Shown here piece after piece: positions 30,666 through 40,737 of a stretch of 64,000 nucleotides of DNA. Under the pieces are notes generated by a model. It saw only the letters and a program-made list of their open reading frames with translations. It did not search any database and was not told the origin of the DNA. Made by a program: the position numbers and the translations under genes. The stretch covers positions 1 to 64,000 of the forward strand of contig JALVXC010000006.1 of the NCBI GenBank assembly GCA_027038275.1. The letters run 5' to 3'. Position 1 is the stretch's first letter; the number at the start of each line of letters is the position of its first letter. This DNA is from Campylobacteraceae bacterium. Lineage in GTDB: Bacteria > Campylobacterota > Campylobacteria > Campylobacterales > Sulfurovaceae.

Positions 30666-32195
30666 CTTACTACACTTTAGAGAAAAAAACGTATCCTCAT
30701 AAACCTTTTGATAGGTCTCCAAAAATAGCTTTTGAGTATAAAAGGTGTTGACCCTCTTTAGGGCAACCTCTTGTGCCTCTCTCCATCGCTCTTCATTGCT
30801 AAGTAGTTCAATGTAGCCATTGGCTAAAGCCTCTGCATCGGCAATAGGACAGACTACTCCTGCACTCCCTAATGCTCTATCTTCCTCATTCTCTCCACCA
30901 TAGATAAGCTCTCTACATGAACCAACATCTGTACTAACACAAGGAACTCCTGCAGCGAACCCTTCTAAGATAACCAAAGGCATTCCCTCACTAATAGAGG
31001 TTAGAGTCAAAACTCCACTTTGAGGTAGAATCTTAGAGATGTCTTGAAAACCTAAAAACTTAATACTCTTTTTAAGGTCAAGTATCTCAATAAGCTCAAA
31101 ACACTCTTGGGCATACTCCTTCTCCTCATCAGCAGGACCTACAACCCAAGCCTCAACATCTGGTAGAGTGTTTGCTGTAATCCGAATAGCTTGAATAAAG
31201 GTCTTAATATCTTTAATAGAGACCACACGCCCAATAAGGGTAATGACTTGTGGAATACCCTCTGGACGATTCTCAATGGTCTTACCTAGCTTTTCAATGT
31301 CTACCCCATTAGGAATAACACGACACCGTTTAGGGTCAGCCCCATAGGCAATCTGCACCTCTTTAGCCACCCCATAGAGTGACAAAATAGGATTGGCACG
31401 GCTATAGCTCATCTTTCCAATCCCCTCAAAAAAGCGTACCCACATACGCTGAATATAGTTAGTCGAAGAGGTATCTCTAAATATATCTAGCTTAGAGTAG
31501 AGATTGAGTGAAGATGATATAAGGTCTATCTTTCTCTCTTTGGTGTAGATACCATGTTCGGTCAATATAAAGGGTTTGTTGGTCTCATTTGAGATTAATG
31601 CCGAGAGAAACCCTGCATAGCCTGTTGATGGAGAGTGGATAATCTCTCCTTTATCTTTTAGCATCTCTGCTAGTTTAGCCATCTTCCAAATAGGTGTATG
31701 GATACTTCGTACCGACCAAAAGTAGTCCAAAAAGGAGAGGTCACTAGCATTTTCTTGGTTCATATTGCAGATAAAATACCACGCCTCTTTACTGTAGAGA
31801 AAAGTGGACTCATCTATTTTGTTAAGATAGAACTCTAATCTTTTAGCCTCTTTAGGGAAACTCTCATTACTTTGCTCCTCTCTAAACCATCTATAGAGTC
31901 TCTTTAGCTCTTCAAAATCTTCTACTGAACCATTAATCTCTTTTATAGGTGGTTTCTCCTCCTCATCAAACATAAAAAGCTCTACTGCATAGACTACATT
32001 TTCAGGAAATGCATATAGGGGCTTTGGTGGGTAGTCAGCCTTTCTACTCCCAATAAAGGCTATGCCAAACTTATATTGAGGTAGTCCTGTAATAAGCTGT
32101 GCAATCCATGAAGAGACCCCACCACGAACATAGGGGTATGTCCCCTCACAAGGTATTAAGATGTCAGGTTCACCAATATCGTGTAAAATCTTCAT
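30660..32195 (-). CDS. pelF: PelF-type GT4 glycosyltransferase
   Basis: LIPCEGTYPYVRGGVSSWIAQLI N-terminus and VIPNGVDIEKL, typical of PelF. Confidence 0.9.
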   Translation of the reverse strand: MKILHDIGEPDILIPCEGTYPYVRGGVSSWIAQLITGLPQYKFGIAFIGSRKADYPPKPLYAFPENVVYAVELFMFDEEEKPPIKEINGSVEDFEELKRLYRWFREEQSNESFPKEAKRLEFYLNKIDESTFLYSKEAWYFICNMNQENASDLSFLDYFWSVRSIHTPIWKMAKLAEMLKDKGEIIHSPSTGYAGFLSALISNETNKPFILTEHGIYTKERKIDLISSSLNLYSKLDIFRDTSSTNYIQRMWVRFFEGIGKMSYSRANPILSLYGVAKEVQIAYGADPKRCRVIPNGVDIEKLGKTIENRPEGIPQVITLIGRVVSIKDIKTFIQAIRITANTLPDVEAWVVGPADEEKEYAQECFELIEILDLKKSIKFLGFQDISKILPQSGVLTLTSISEGMPLVILEGFAAGVPCVSTDVGSCRELIYGGENEEDRALGSAGVVCPIADAEALANGYIELLSNEERWREAQEVALKRVNTFYTQKLFLETYQKVYEDTFFSLKCSKL

Positions 32196-33160
32196 GAGCT
32201 ACTCCACATCTTTGCAAGTGGTTTTAGACGAATATCAATCTCAAAGTGTTCATTTGAGATATATCTACTCACCTCATTGTATCTCTTCTGTTCAAACCTA
32301 ATCTCTGCTAAAAAGGTAGAGATAGCCTCTTTTGGTATACCCAACTCAACAGCCTTTAAAAAAGCCTCCTCTGACTCTTGGAAGTTCTTGTTAAAGAGGT
32401 GAATCTTTCCTAAGAGTATATAGGCTTGTGCATGGTTTGTTATGTGTGTTAGGGTATCTTCTATCTTTTTGGTGTAGAATCCAGAGAGTTTGTCACTAGC
32501 TACTCCATGGTAGATAAACTGCCAATAGGTCAATGCCAACTCATAGAGGTGTTGGTTTTTCTCTTTTTCATCTGAAGAGTTCTCTATCTTCTCTTGTATC
32601 TCTTTTATTTGACTATTTAGCTTCTTCTCAAAAGAGGATATAAGAGCAAAAGCATAGAGTCGTGTCTCATCGGAGCTATCGGCTAGAAACTTTTTTATCT
32701 TGCCAATATTCCCTTGGGCATTACTATCATATAGGATACGTAGAGACTTTATCTTCTCATCGGTAGATATAGCTTTTGTATGCTCACCCTCTATAGTTAA
32801 AATCCCCTCTTGAAATTTACTATTGACTAGAGGAAACTCTGAGAGGTGCTCTTCAAAAAAGACCATCTCATAGTCTGGTTGACTCTCTCTGCTTGTTGCC
32901 CACGAAAGACCAAATATCATCATAACTAAAGTAAGTAAAATGCCAATGTAGAGTAGTCCAACGTTTATAACCACAAAAAATACAAAGACCTCTTTTTTAT
33001 AACGCTTAAAACGTTTTGGCATAAACTGAACAAGTAAAAATGAGACTACAACCCAAAATAGAATCTCAAATAGAACAAAGTAGAGCAGGGTATGGGGGCT
33101 GTTTTGCTCTAAAAGGTAAGAGGAGATAGAGCTAAAGGCAATAGTGTCAAGCACAACCAA
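32192..33160 (-). CDS. pelE: PelE-like TPR membrane protein
   Basis: N-terminal TMs plus TPR-like C-terminus; between pelD and pelF. Confidence 0.75.
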   Translation of the reverse strand: MVVLDTIAFSSISSYLLEQNSPHTLLYFVLFEILFWVVVSFLLVQFMPKRFKRYKKEVFVFFVVINVGLLYIGILLTLVMMIFGLSWATSRESQPDYEMVFFEEHLSEFPLVNSKFQEGILTIEGEHTKAISTDEKIKSLRILYDSNAQGNIGKIKKFLADSSDETRLYAFALISSFEKKLNSQIKEIQEKIENSSDEKEKNQHLYELALTYWQFIYHGVASDKLSGFYTKKIEDTLTHITNHAQAYILLGKIHLFNKNFQESEEAFLKAVELGIPKEAISTFLAEIRFEQKRYNEVSRYISNEHFEIDIRLKPLAKMWSSS

Positions 33161-34484
33161 ACTCCTCTAATAGAGAGTTAAAGTTGCGAACACTTGTATG
33201 TTTTCTCTTTAACTCTTTATAATCTTTTAGCGAGAGATGCTCCTTTAGAGCTTTGTCAAATTTACGCATTCTAAGCCGATTCTCTAAAGCATACTCCAAC
33301 TCTTTTGACTTTTGAAACATAGCAGGGTTAGACACAAAAGGAATCAAAATAAAATGAACATATCTATCTTTACACTCTAGGGCAATATATTGGTCAAGAA
33401 TCTCTAAGATTTGATTGTTATATAGAAAGTCTGCTATCTCTAGGTGTAGATTTCTGTTTGTTGTAGCCATAATGTAGATGCGACTATCAATCTTAAACCC
33501 ATCTAAGATATTTTTGAGTCTTATCACCTCTAATTTAAAGTTAATAATATCTTGACGCTCATGGTTTCCACTCTCTAGGGCAACCTTTTCCTCTTGTCTA
33601 TTGACAATTCTATCTAAAGAGGCACGTTTTTTATACTCTGTCCATATGTAATTAAAGACAACATTGATTTTTAAAAGAGTATCTTCATGGTAAAAGAGAA
33701 ATGGAATATCTTTAACAATTAAAATGGCAATAACATTATCACTCTTATCTATGAATGGAACAGTATAGAGATAAGAGGTCTGCTCTTTGTTCTCTAGGTC
33801 ATTTAGATAGACGGCTCTCTTTTGTACAATTGCCTCTTGGACTAGTCTGTCGTTTGGGTCAATCTGCTCATCTATATTGCCAATAGATGCAAAAGCATTA
33901 TGTGGTTTACCCTTTTTTACCCTCCAAATCATGGCAGAGTTAACCGAAAAAAACTTTTTAAGTATACGTAGAGTATTTTTAGCACTCTCTTTGGGTGTAT
34001 TGTGTTCAGAACTCTCCAAAATCTCTGTAATAACAAATCGAAATGAGGCAGGTTGTATAATGTAGATAGACTCTAACTTATCGTGAGAAATCTTTAACGT
34101 AAAAAAGGCATTAGTTAGCTCTTTGAGTCTTAGTTGTAGGTAGTTAGTTTTTATCTTATATTTATCCATCTCACTATGAAGATTGGAGAAAAAAAGACCA
34201 AATAGAAATACAAAAAATAGATTCTCCAATAGTACTGAGGTAAAAATAGGGTCATCTTTATAGCCAAAAAAGGAGACTACAGCAAAGTTTGTCCACATTA
34301 AAAGCCCCATATTAAGACCATAAAATAGTGTTACAATAGCTAACCATAAGATAAGAAATGAGAACTCATAATGGACTAAAAGTGGGTCATTTTTATCAAA
34401 AAGATATCCACTTATAACAATAATAGTAGAGAGACTTATGACCTCAAAAGCTTGAATAAATGGTGATTGTCGTTTAAGTGTCAT
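33147..34484 (-). CDS. pelD: PelD-like membrane GAF/degenerate GGDEF protein
   Basis: Four predicted TMs, GAF-like region, position in pel order. Confidence 0.8.
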   Translation of the reverse strand: MTLKRQSPFIQAFEVISLSTIIVISGYLFDKNDPLLVHYEFSFLILWLAIVTLFYGLNMGLLMWTNFAVVSFFGYKDDPIFTSVLLENLFFVFLFGLFFSNLHSEMDKYKIKTNYLQLRLKELTNAFFTLKISHDKLESIYIIQPASFRFVITEILESSEHNTPKESAKNTLRILKKFFSVNSAMIWRVKKGKPHNAFASIGNIDEQIDPNDRLVQEAIVQKRAVYLNDLENKEQTSYLYTVPFIDKSDNVIAILIVKDIPFLFYHEDTLLKINVVFNYIWTEYKKRASLDRIVNRQEEKVALESGNHERQDIINFKLEVIRLKNILDGFKIDSRIYIMATTNRNLHLEIADFLYNNQILEILDQYIALECKDRYVHFILIPFVSNPAMFQKSKELEYALENRLRMRKFDKALKEHLSLKDYKELKRKHTSVRNFNSLLEEFGCA

Positions 34485-34487
34485 GGA

Positions 34488-34994
34488 CTAGTCTGTAAAT
34501 TTTGGAATAAGCTCACTAGCTATCTCTTGGGCAACAACTCCAATAGACTTGTTCCCCCAACCACTCTTAGCACCAATACTATTAAATAGCACCTTTCCAC
34601 TATTTAACTCAATAATCTTTATGCTATAGCTAACTACTGGTTCACTATCTACGCCAGATTTATAACGCCACTCTTGAACCTCACCTGTTATCAGATAGTC
34701 AGCTTTTAGCTTTTTTGCTTTTTGGGTCTGCTCTTTTAAAAATGCTATTTTACTCTGTTTAAGTGATTTTTGTTCATCTCCATCAACCAAGGAGATTACA
34801 GATATATTTTTTTGTGATAATACAGACTCAACAATAGAAGCACTCTTAAGCCCTGCCATAGGTGTCTGTGTATAGTTCCAAAAAGAGCCAATTGCATAGA
34901 TTTTATTATGTGAAAGTTGAACACTCTCTTTATGAACTATAGAAGAACAAGCCATAAAAAGTAGTGTAAAAGAAAGGGTTAAAATTTTTAACAT
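34488..34994 (-). CDS. pelC: PelC-like lipoprotein
   Basis: Lipobox LLFMACSS; ADYLITGEVQEWRYKSG; position in pel order. Confidence 0.7.
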   Translation of the reverse strand: MLKILTLSFTLLFMACSSIVHKESVQLSHNKIYAIGSFWNYTQTPMAGLKSASIVESVLSQKNISVISLVDGDEQKSLKQSKIAFLKEQTQKAKKLKADYLITGEVQEWRYKSGVDSEPVVSYSIKIIELNSGKVLFNSIGAKSGWGNKSIGVVAQEIASELIPKFTD

Positions 34995-35129
34995 AAAAGA
35001 AAACTCCCCTATAAAATAATTAGTATTTTTATTTTATAGAGTTAGACTTAATATTTTAATAAAAATTTAATTTAATATAGAATTATATGTTTTTTATCTA
35101 AAACTTTGTAACATAAAGCATAAAACTGA

Positions 35130-36176
35130 CTACTCCTCTTCACTCTCTTTTATCTCATTTGTATCCATGGTTAACATACTTGTAATTCCAAGAGCCTCTT
35201 TAACTTTTGCCTCTATCTCATCACGAAGTTTTGTATCTTCTTTAAATTTCTTTTTAACATTCTCTTTTCCTTGTCCTAGTTTTCCCTCTCCATAAGAGAA
35301 CCAAGCTCCTGATTTGTCAATAATATCAAGTTTAACCCCATAGTCAACAAGCTCTCCCTCTTTAGAGATACCCTCACCAAACATAATGTCAAACTCAGCT
35401 TGTCTAAATGGTGGTGCAACTTTATTTTTAATAACTTTAGCTTTTACACGGTTACCAATTTGAGCTTCACCCTGTTTTAGTGTAGCAATTCTTCTAACGT
35501 CTATTCTAACAGAGGCATAGAACTTAAGAGCATTTCCACCTGTTGTAGTCTCTGGAGAGCCGTACCCCATCATTCCAATCTTCATACGAATTTGGTTAAT
35601 AAAGATTACAGTAGTATTGGTTTTGTGTAAAACACCTGTAATCTTTCTAAGAGCTTTAGACATAAGACGTGCTTGTAGTCCTACTTGCAGGTCAGCCATC
35701 TCCCCCTCTATCTCTGCTTTTGGAGTCAAGGCAGCGACTGAATCGACAACAATCACATCAACAGCACCAGAACGAGCTAATGTCTCTAAAACATCAAGTG
35801 CTTGTTCACCGAAATCTGGTTGAGAGACTAAAAGGTTCTCTACATCTACACCTAAGTTTTTAGCATAGAGTACATCAAGAGCATGTTCTGCATCTATAAA
35901 AGCACAAACTTTTCCATCTTTTTGAGCAGAAGCTGTAATCTGAAGTGCTAAAGTGGTCTTACCTGAACTCTCTGGTCCATAAATCTCAATAATCCTACCT
36001 TCTGGTACACCACCAATTCCTAGTGCCATATCGAGTCCTAAAGAGCCAGTACTAATTGCTGCAATTGGTTCTATGACCTTGTCACCAAGTCTAACTACTG
36101 TTCCCTTCCCAAATGTTTTATCTATCTGTTTTAGTGCCATATCTAAGGCTTTTTGTTTACTTGCATCCATTGCCAT
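35130..36176 (-). CDS. recA: Recombinase A
   Basis: [13 protein letters not shown], full-length RecA. Confidence 0.99.
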   Translation of the reverse strand: MAMDASKQKALDMALKQIDKTFGKGTVVRLGDKVIEPIAAISTGSLGLDMALGIGGVPEGRIIEIYGPESSGKTTLALQITASAQKDGKVCAFIDAEHALDVLYAKNLGVDVENLLVSQPDFGEQALDVLETLARSGAVDVIVVDSVAALTPKAEIEGEMADLQVGLQARLMSKALRKITGVLHKTNTTVIFINQIRMKIGMMGYGSPETTTGGNALKFYASVRIDVRRIATLKQGEAQIGNRVKAKVIKNKVAPPFRQAEFDIMFGEGISKEGELVDYGVKLDIIDKSGAWFSYGEGKLGQGKENVKKKFKEDTKLRDEIEAKVKEALGITSMLTMDTNEIKESEEE

Positions 36177-36405
36177 ATTGAACTCCTGTATAAATTATTA
36201 TCTTATTGATATTTTAGTGAAATTTTTTGAAATGACCTAGAAATATGTCAAATTGTAATATTTTTTTGCAATACTATTTTATATTTGCTTTTGATTATAA
36301 TTGAAACACCTTAAAATAATCTAAATAAAAACAGCTTAAATATACTATTTTTAATATTTTATTAGCTTATAATAAATATGATTTATTATTATAAAGGAGA
36401 TAATT

Positions 36406-37329
36406 ATGAGAAGAGTAGGATTATCGTTAATCGCACTTTCAGCACTTTTAACAGCAAGTGAGTTTCAGTATGGTTCAGGAACTTTTAACTTAAATGGTGG
36501 TTTTACACAAGGGGTATCAGGCTCTATAAGTGATGATATAGATACCTACTCTTTAGTTGAGCGTCATAGTAATGTAGCTGGTTCAAAGTTTTTTTATGGT
36601 TATGATGCTATGTGGATGGACTCAAAAACATTAAAACAGGCTCAACAGGACAATAACAACTTAGTTGGTCAAACAAATAATCTTATGCCTAGTTCATCTC
36701 CTTTTACTATTCCTTCAATGGATTACCGTGTAAAGGGTTTAGATGCAAATATAAGAGTTGGGTATGATGTGTTACATGAAAATGAAGATAACTTTTTAGG
36801 TTTAGCTCTACTTGTAGGTATATCTATTCCTTGGGTAGATAGTACAAGCTCTTCAGACTCCTCTTCAGATAACAATGCAAATTTCTCATTGGAGAGTAAA
36901 GGCTCATCTTTAAATCTGAAAAATCTTTTTAAAGATACAAAAACATCTTTTATGACCTATAAAATAGGACCTTCTATTAGTTTTCAAAAGTCATTAAATA
37001 AAAAAGTCTCTCTATATGGTATAGGAAGTATTGCCTATCAAACAGGATATATAAAAAATGACTATATTGACTCTGAATTTTCTGTGAATGGTACTTACCA
37101 AGAGTTAAATGCTGGTCTCTACTTTACTCCATTTACTGAAAAATATAAGTTAGGTTTCTTGACTCTAAGTCCAAGACTCTATGCTACTCTAGGCTATAAA
37201 TACTCAAAGTGGGATATAGACGATGTTACAGTAGATGTATATAATAACTCAGTTAAGGTTGAACCTCTTATGATGAAATTTGGAATGGATAGCTCTGTAG
37301 GTTATTTTGGAGTTGGTTACTCATTCTAA
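36406..37329 (+). CDS. Outer-membrane beta-barrel protein
   Basis: Signal peptide, alternating amphipathic strands, C-terminal YFGVGYSF. Confidence 0.7.
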   Translation: MRRVGLSLIALSALLTASEFQYGSGTFNLNGGFTQGVSGSISDDIDTYSLVERHSNVAGSKFFYGYDAMWMDSKTLKQAQQDNNNLVGQTNNLMPSSSPFTIPSMDYRVKGLDANIRVGYDVLHENEDNFLGLALLVGISIPWVDSTSSSDSSSDNNANFSLESKGSSLNLKNLFKDTKTSFMTYKIGPSISFQKSLNKKVSLYGIGSIAYQTGYIKNDYIDSEFSVNGTYQELNAGLYFTPFTEKYKLGFLTLSPRLYATLGYKYSKWDIDDVTVDVYNNSVKVEPLMMKFGMDSSVGYFGVGYSF

Positions 37330-37371
37330 TTTATAAATAGACCCATGGTATTTATAGGTATTTACTCTTTG

Positions 37372-37390
37372 AGTGCCATGAGATGGCACT
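37372..37390. terminator. Possible terminator hairpin between convergent genes
   Basis: agtgcca-tgaga-tggcact. Confidence 0.4.
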
Positions 37391-37407
37391 ATTTCTCTAT
37401 GTTATGG

Positions 37408-38061
37408 TTAGGTACTTATCTCCTTTAATATTTTCTCTTTTAATTTAAAACTTCTATTACATAATTCTGCCATCTCTACATCATGTGTAACTAAAATAAG
37501 AGCTGAATTATTTTTTTCTATATATTCTAAAAGAACCTCCATTACAAGCTTTGCTGTCTCTTTGTCTAGGTTACCTGTAGGCTCATCAGCAAAGATAACT
37601 TTAGGCTTTTTAGATAGAACTCTAGCAATAGAGACGCGTTGCTGTTGTCCACCAGAGAGTTCACCTATCTTTTGAGGCATAAGCTCTTTTATCTCTAAAC
37701 GTTCTAAAAGGTCATTATCAATTTTCTCTTTTGAGAGTATGGTCGCTATTTCAATATTTTCCAATGCTGTCATACCTTTAAAAAGATAGTGAGCTTGAAA
37801 AATAATTCCTAAATTATAACGCCGTAACTCTTCAATTTGCTCTTCATTTAAGGAGTAGATATTTTTACCTAAAAGTGTAACATCACCTCTATTTGGCTTA
37901 ATAAATGTTGAGAATATATGTAATAGAGTTGATTTTCCTGAACCACTACGACCAACAATGGCAATACTCTCTTTCTCTTTTAATTCAATGTTAACATCAG
38001 AGAAGAGTTCATAGTCAAATTTATGTGCAATATTTTTAGCTGTTAATAGTGTTTGGGACAT
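37408..38061 (-). CDS. ABC transporter ATP-binding protein (LolD-like)
   Basis: [39 protein letters not shown]. Confidence 0.9.
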   Translation of the reverse strand: MSQTLLTAKNIAHKFDYELFSDVNIELKEKESIAIVGRSGSGKSTLLHIFSTFIKPNRGDVTLLGKNIYSLNEEQIEELRRYNLGIIFQAHYLFKGMTALENIEIATILSKEKIDNDLLERLEIKELMPQKIGELSGGQQQRVSIARVLSKKPKVIFADEPTGNLDKETAKLVMEVLLEYIEKNNSALILVTHDVEMAELCNRSFKLKEKILKEIST

Positions 38062-38128
38062 TTTAGTCTCTTTATAAATAAGATAGAGGGATTATATAGG
38101 AAATTTGTTTAGAGAGGGATTGTTGTAG

Positions 38129-38150
38129 GGGCAGACCAATGTGTCTGCCC
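38129..38150. repeat. Palindromic hairpin (REP-like, type 3), related to 20879-20900
   Basis: gggcagac-caatgt-gtctgccc, flanked by tgtag as in the other copy. Confidence 0.65.
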
Positions 38151-38163
38151 TTAAAGGAGAAAG

Positions 38164-39219
38164 TTACGCCATCTGTTTTGCAACTTCTGCTGCAAAATCT
38201 TCCTCTTCTACCTCAATACCTTCACCAACCTCAAGTCTAATAAACTCAGTAATCTCTGCTTTACCATTAGAGATTTTTGCAATATACTCTCCAACAGTTA
38301 CAGAGTCGTCCATAACATACTTTTGGTCAAGAAGTGCAAGTTCTTGGTCAAGAAGAGTATTGTCAGAGATAAATCTCTCTAATTTTCCAGGAACAATTCT
38401 GTCCCAAATTTTTTCAGGTTTACCCTCTGCTTTTAATTCAGCTTCAATAGCTTTTTTAGCCTCTTCAAGGATTTCATCTGTAAGTTGTTGTCTACTAACA
38501 AATTGAGGTACATTTTTAAGAGGTTTCCCAAGTCTAGTCAACTCTTCATTCTCTTTTTTAACCTTTTCAATTCTACCAGCAGTCTCATCAGCTACAAATT
38601 GAGGGTCAAAATCTTTGTAAGATAGTGTACTTGGACTCATAGCAGCTGCGTGCATTGCAATATTTTTAAGTTCACTTGCTACTTTTTTTGCAGTTTCGGC
38701 ATCTTCACACTTTGCACCAAGAAGTACAGCTACTCTTGAATTTGCATGAACATAACCATTAATAGCAAAAGTATCATCATCTGAGCTAATCATACCAGCA
38801 CGTCTTACAACAAGGTTCTCTCCAATCTTAGCAATTTGTAAAGAGAGATACTCTGAAAAAGGTTGTCCGTTAATAGTAGAGTTATTGATTGCGTCTGCAT
38901 CTGCTAAGTTGTTATCAAAGGCATGTTTTGTAATCTCTGCTACAACACCTTTAAAGACATCATTTTGAGCAACAAAGTCTGTTTGAGAGTTTACCTCTAC
39001 AATTACTGCTTTATTGTCATCTACCTCTACAGATACAACACCCTCTGCTGCAACTTTATTCGCTTTTTTAGCAGCGGCACCTAGACCTTTTTCTCTAAGC
39101 CATGCTACAGCTTCATCAAAATCACCATCTGTAGCAGCTAGAGCTTTTTTACAGTCCATCATACCTGCACTTGTAGTCTCTCTTAATTTTTTAATATCTT
39201 TTGGTCCAAAGTTTGCCAT
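38164..39219 (-). CDS. tsf: Elongation factor Ts
   Basis: KKLRETTSAGMMDCKKAL, NSQTDFVAQN. Confidence 0.98.
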   Translation of the reverse strand: MANFGPKDIKKLRETTSAGMMDCKKALAATDGDFDEAVAWLREKGLGAAAKKANKVAAEGVVSVEVDDNKAVIVEVNSQTDFVAQNDVFKGVVAEITKHAFDNNLADADAINNSTINGQPFSEYLSLQIAKIGENLVVRRAGMISSDDDTFAINGYVHANSRVAVLLGAKCEDAETAKKVASELKNIAMHAAAMSPSTLSYKDFDPQFVADETAGRIEKVKKENEELTRLGKPLKNVPQFVSRQQLTDEILEEAKKAIEAELKAEGKPEKIWDRIVPGKLERFISDNTLLDQELALLDQKYVMDDSVTVGEYIAKISNGKAEITEFIRLEVGEGIEVEEEDFAAEVAKQMA

Positions 39220-39222
39220 TTT

Positions 39223-40236
39223 TTATGCTCCTGCTCCAACTAACTCTTTTGCTTCTGCAACTGCTTCTGCTTTTACTTTTGCTTCTACTGCTTCCTCTTC
39301 ACTCATTGCCGCTATTTGTGCAAAAGTTGTAATTCCTGCTGCATATAGGCTCTCTTGACCTACTTTACCAATACCTGTAAGCTTAGTAAGGTCATCTCTA
39401 TCTTTTTCTCCATCAGCTACAGCCTCTTTAACAATCTCTTTAACCTCTTCTTCAGATGGTGTAGATGTCTCTGACTCTTCTGATTTAGCCATCATAGCTT
39501 CTGCAAACTCTGCATCAGCTGCTGGTGCATCTTCAGTGGCAAGACCCTCTTTCTCTGCTAATTCAGCTTTACCTTCAATAATTGCCTCTGCCATCTCTTT
39601 ACAGAATAGGTTAATTGAACGAATAGCATCATCGTTTCCTGGAATTGGGTAGTCTACAACATCAGGGTCACAGTTAGTGTCTAGTGGTGCAACAACTTTC
39701 ATTCCTAATCTTCTTGCCTCTTTAACAGCAATATGCTCTTTAACTGCATCAACAACAAACATCATCTCTGGAAGTTTTTTCATGTGTCTGAAACCTTCAA
39801 GATAAGAGGCAAGTTTCTCTTTTTTTCTAATAAGCATAAGAGCCTCTTTTTTAGTTAAGAGGTCAATCTGTCCATTCTCTTCCATCTGCTCAATGATTTC
39901 TAGTTTTCTAATAGATTTTTTCATTGTAGGGTAGTTTGTTAACATTCCACCTAGCCATCTTGTAGATACATAAGGCATTCCACATCTCTCAGCATGTTCT
40001 TTAACTGCTGAACGTGCTTGTTTCTTTGTTCCAACAAAGATAATTGTTTGACCCTCTGCTACTGCTTCTTTTACTACATTATATGTGTATTTAAAATATC
40101 TAAGCGTCTTTTGTAGGTCAATAATATAGATGTTTTTTCTCTCACCAAAAATAAACTTTTTCATTTTTGGGTTCCATCTTCTAGTTTGGTGTCCGAAGTG
40201 TACACCACACTCTAATAAATCTTTCATTGTTACCAT
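39223..40236 (-). CDS. rpsB: 30S ribosomal protein S2 with C-terminal helix-hairpin-helix extension
   Basis: [25 protein letters not shown]...; start chosen at the SD-preceded ATG; C-terminal [24 protein letters not shown]. Confidence 0.97.
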   Translation of the reverse strand: MVTMKDLLECGVHFGHQTRRWNPKMKKFIFGERKNIYIIDLQKTLRYFKYTYNVVKEAVAEGQTIIFVGTKKQARSAVKEHAERCGMPYVSTRWLGGMLTNYPTMKKSIRKLEIIEQMEENGQIDLLTKKEALMLIRKKEKLASYLEGFRHMKKLPEMMFVVDAVKEHIAVKEARRLGMKVVAPLDTNCDPDVVDYPIPGNDDAIRSINLFCKEMAEAIIEGKAELAEKEGLATEDAPAADAEFAEAMMAKSEESETSTPSEEEVKEIVKEAVADGEKDRDDLTKLTGIGKVGQESLYAAGITTFAQIAAMSEEEAVEAKVKAEAVAEAKELVGAGA

Positions 40237-40737
40237 ATTTTGCTCCTTGCAAAAGTCCAAAAATAGATAGTAAAACTATATATTTTAAGACAAAAATAGA
40301 ATTTTTAGAGACCGTAGTCTATAGGTTTATTCCACTGTAGCCCTTAACGTTAAGTTTAACGCAACCGTTCAAGGATTAACTACATGAGAATTTGCTTGTA
40401 AAAAAGCTTGGAATTATATTCAAATTAGCTTTAATAGTCCATTAAAAAATAGATTTAATTTTGGTATGGCTGATTATTTTAACAGGTGTAGAAAAACTCT
40501 ACATTTTAAATATTTATTCAAAAAAAGAGATAGAATAGTTAGTTATTATTTCTTAAAAAAATAGATTTAAACGTAATAGTAAATAATTATTATGAAGATA
40601 ATAAAAACTGTTATTCTAACCATAATAATTAGCTTAAAAGCTAAAAAAAATAGCTTTCTTCCCTTAAAATAGTTATAAATTAATAACTGTTTTTGTAATA
40701 TTTTTTATACAAATACTTTACGCCAAGGACTCTTTTT

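Noticed and set aside
38141-38506. 121-aa plus-strand ORF (and 39014..39358)
   Set aside because: Antisense to tsf and rpsB; Ser/Ala-rich shadow translation.
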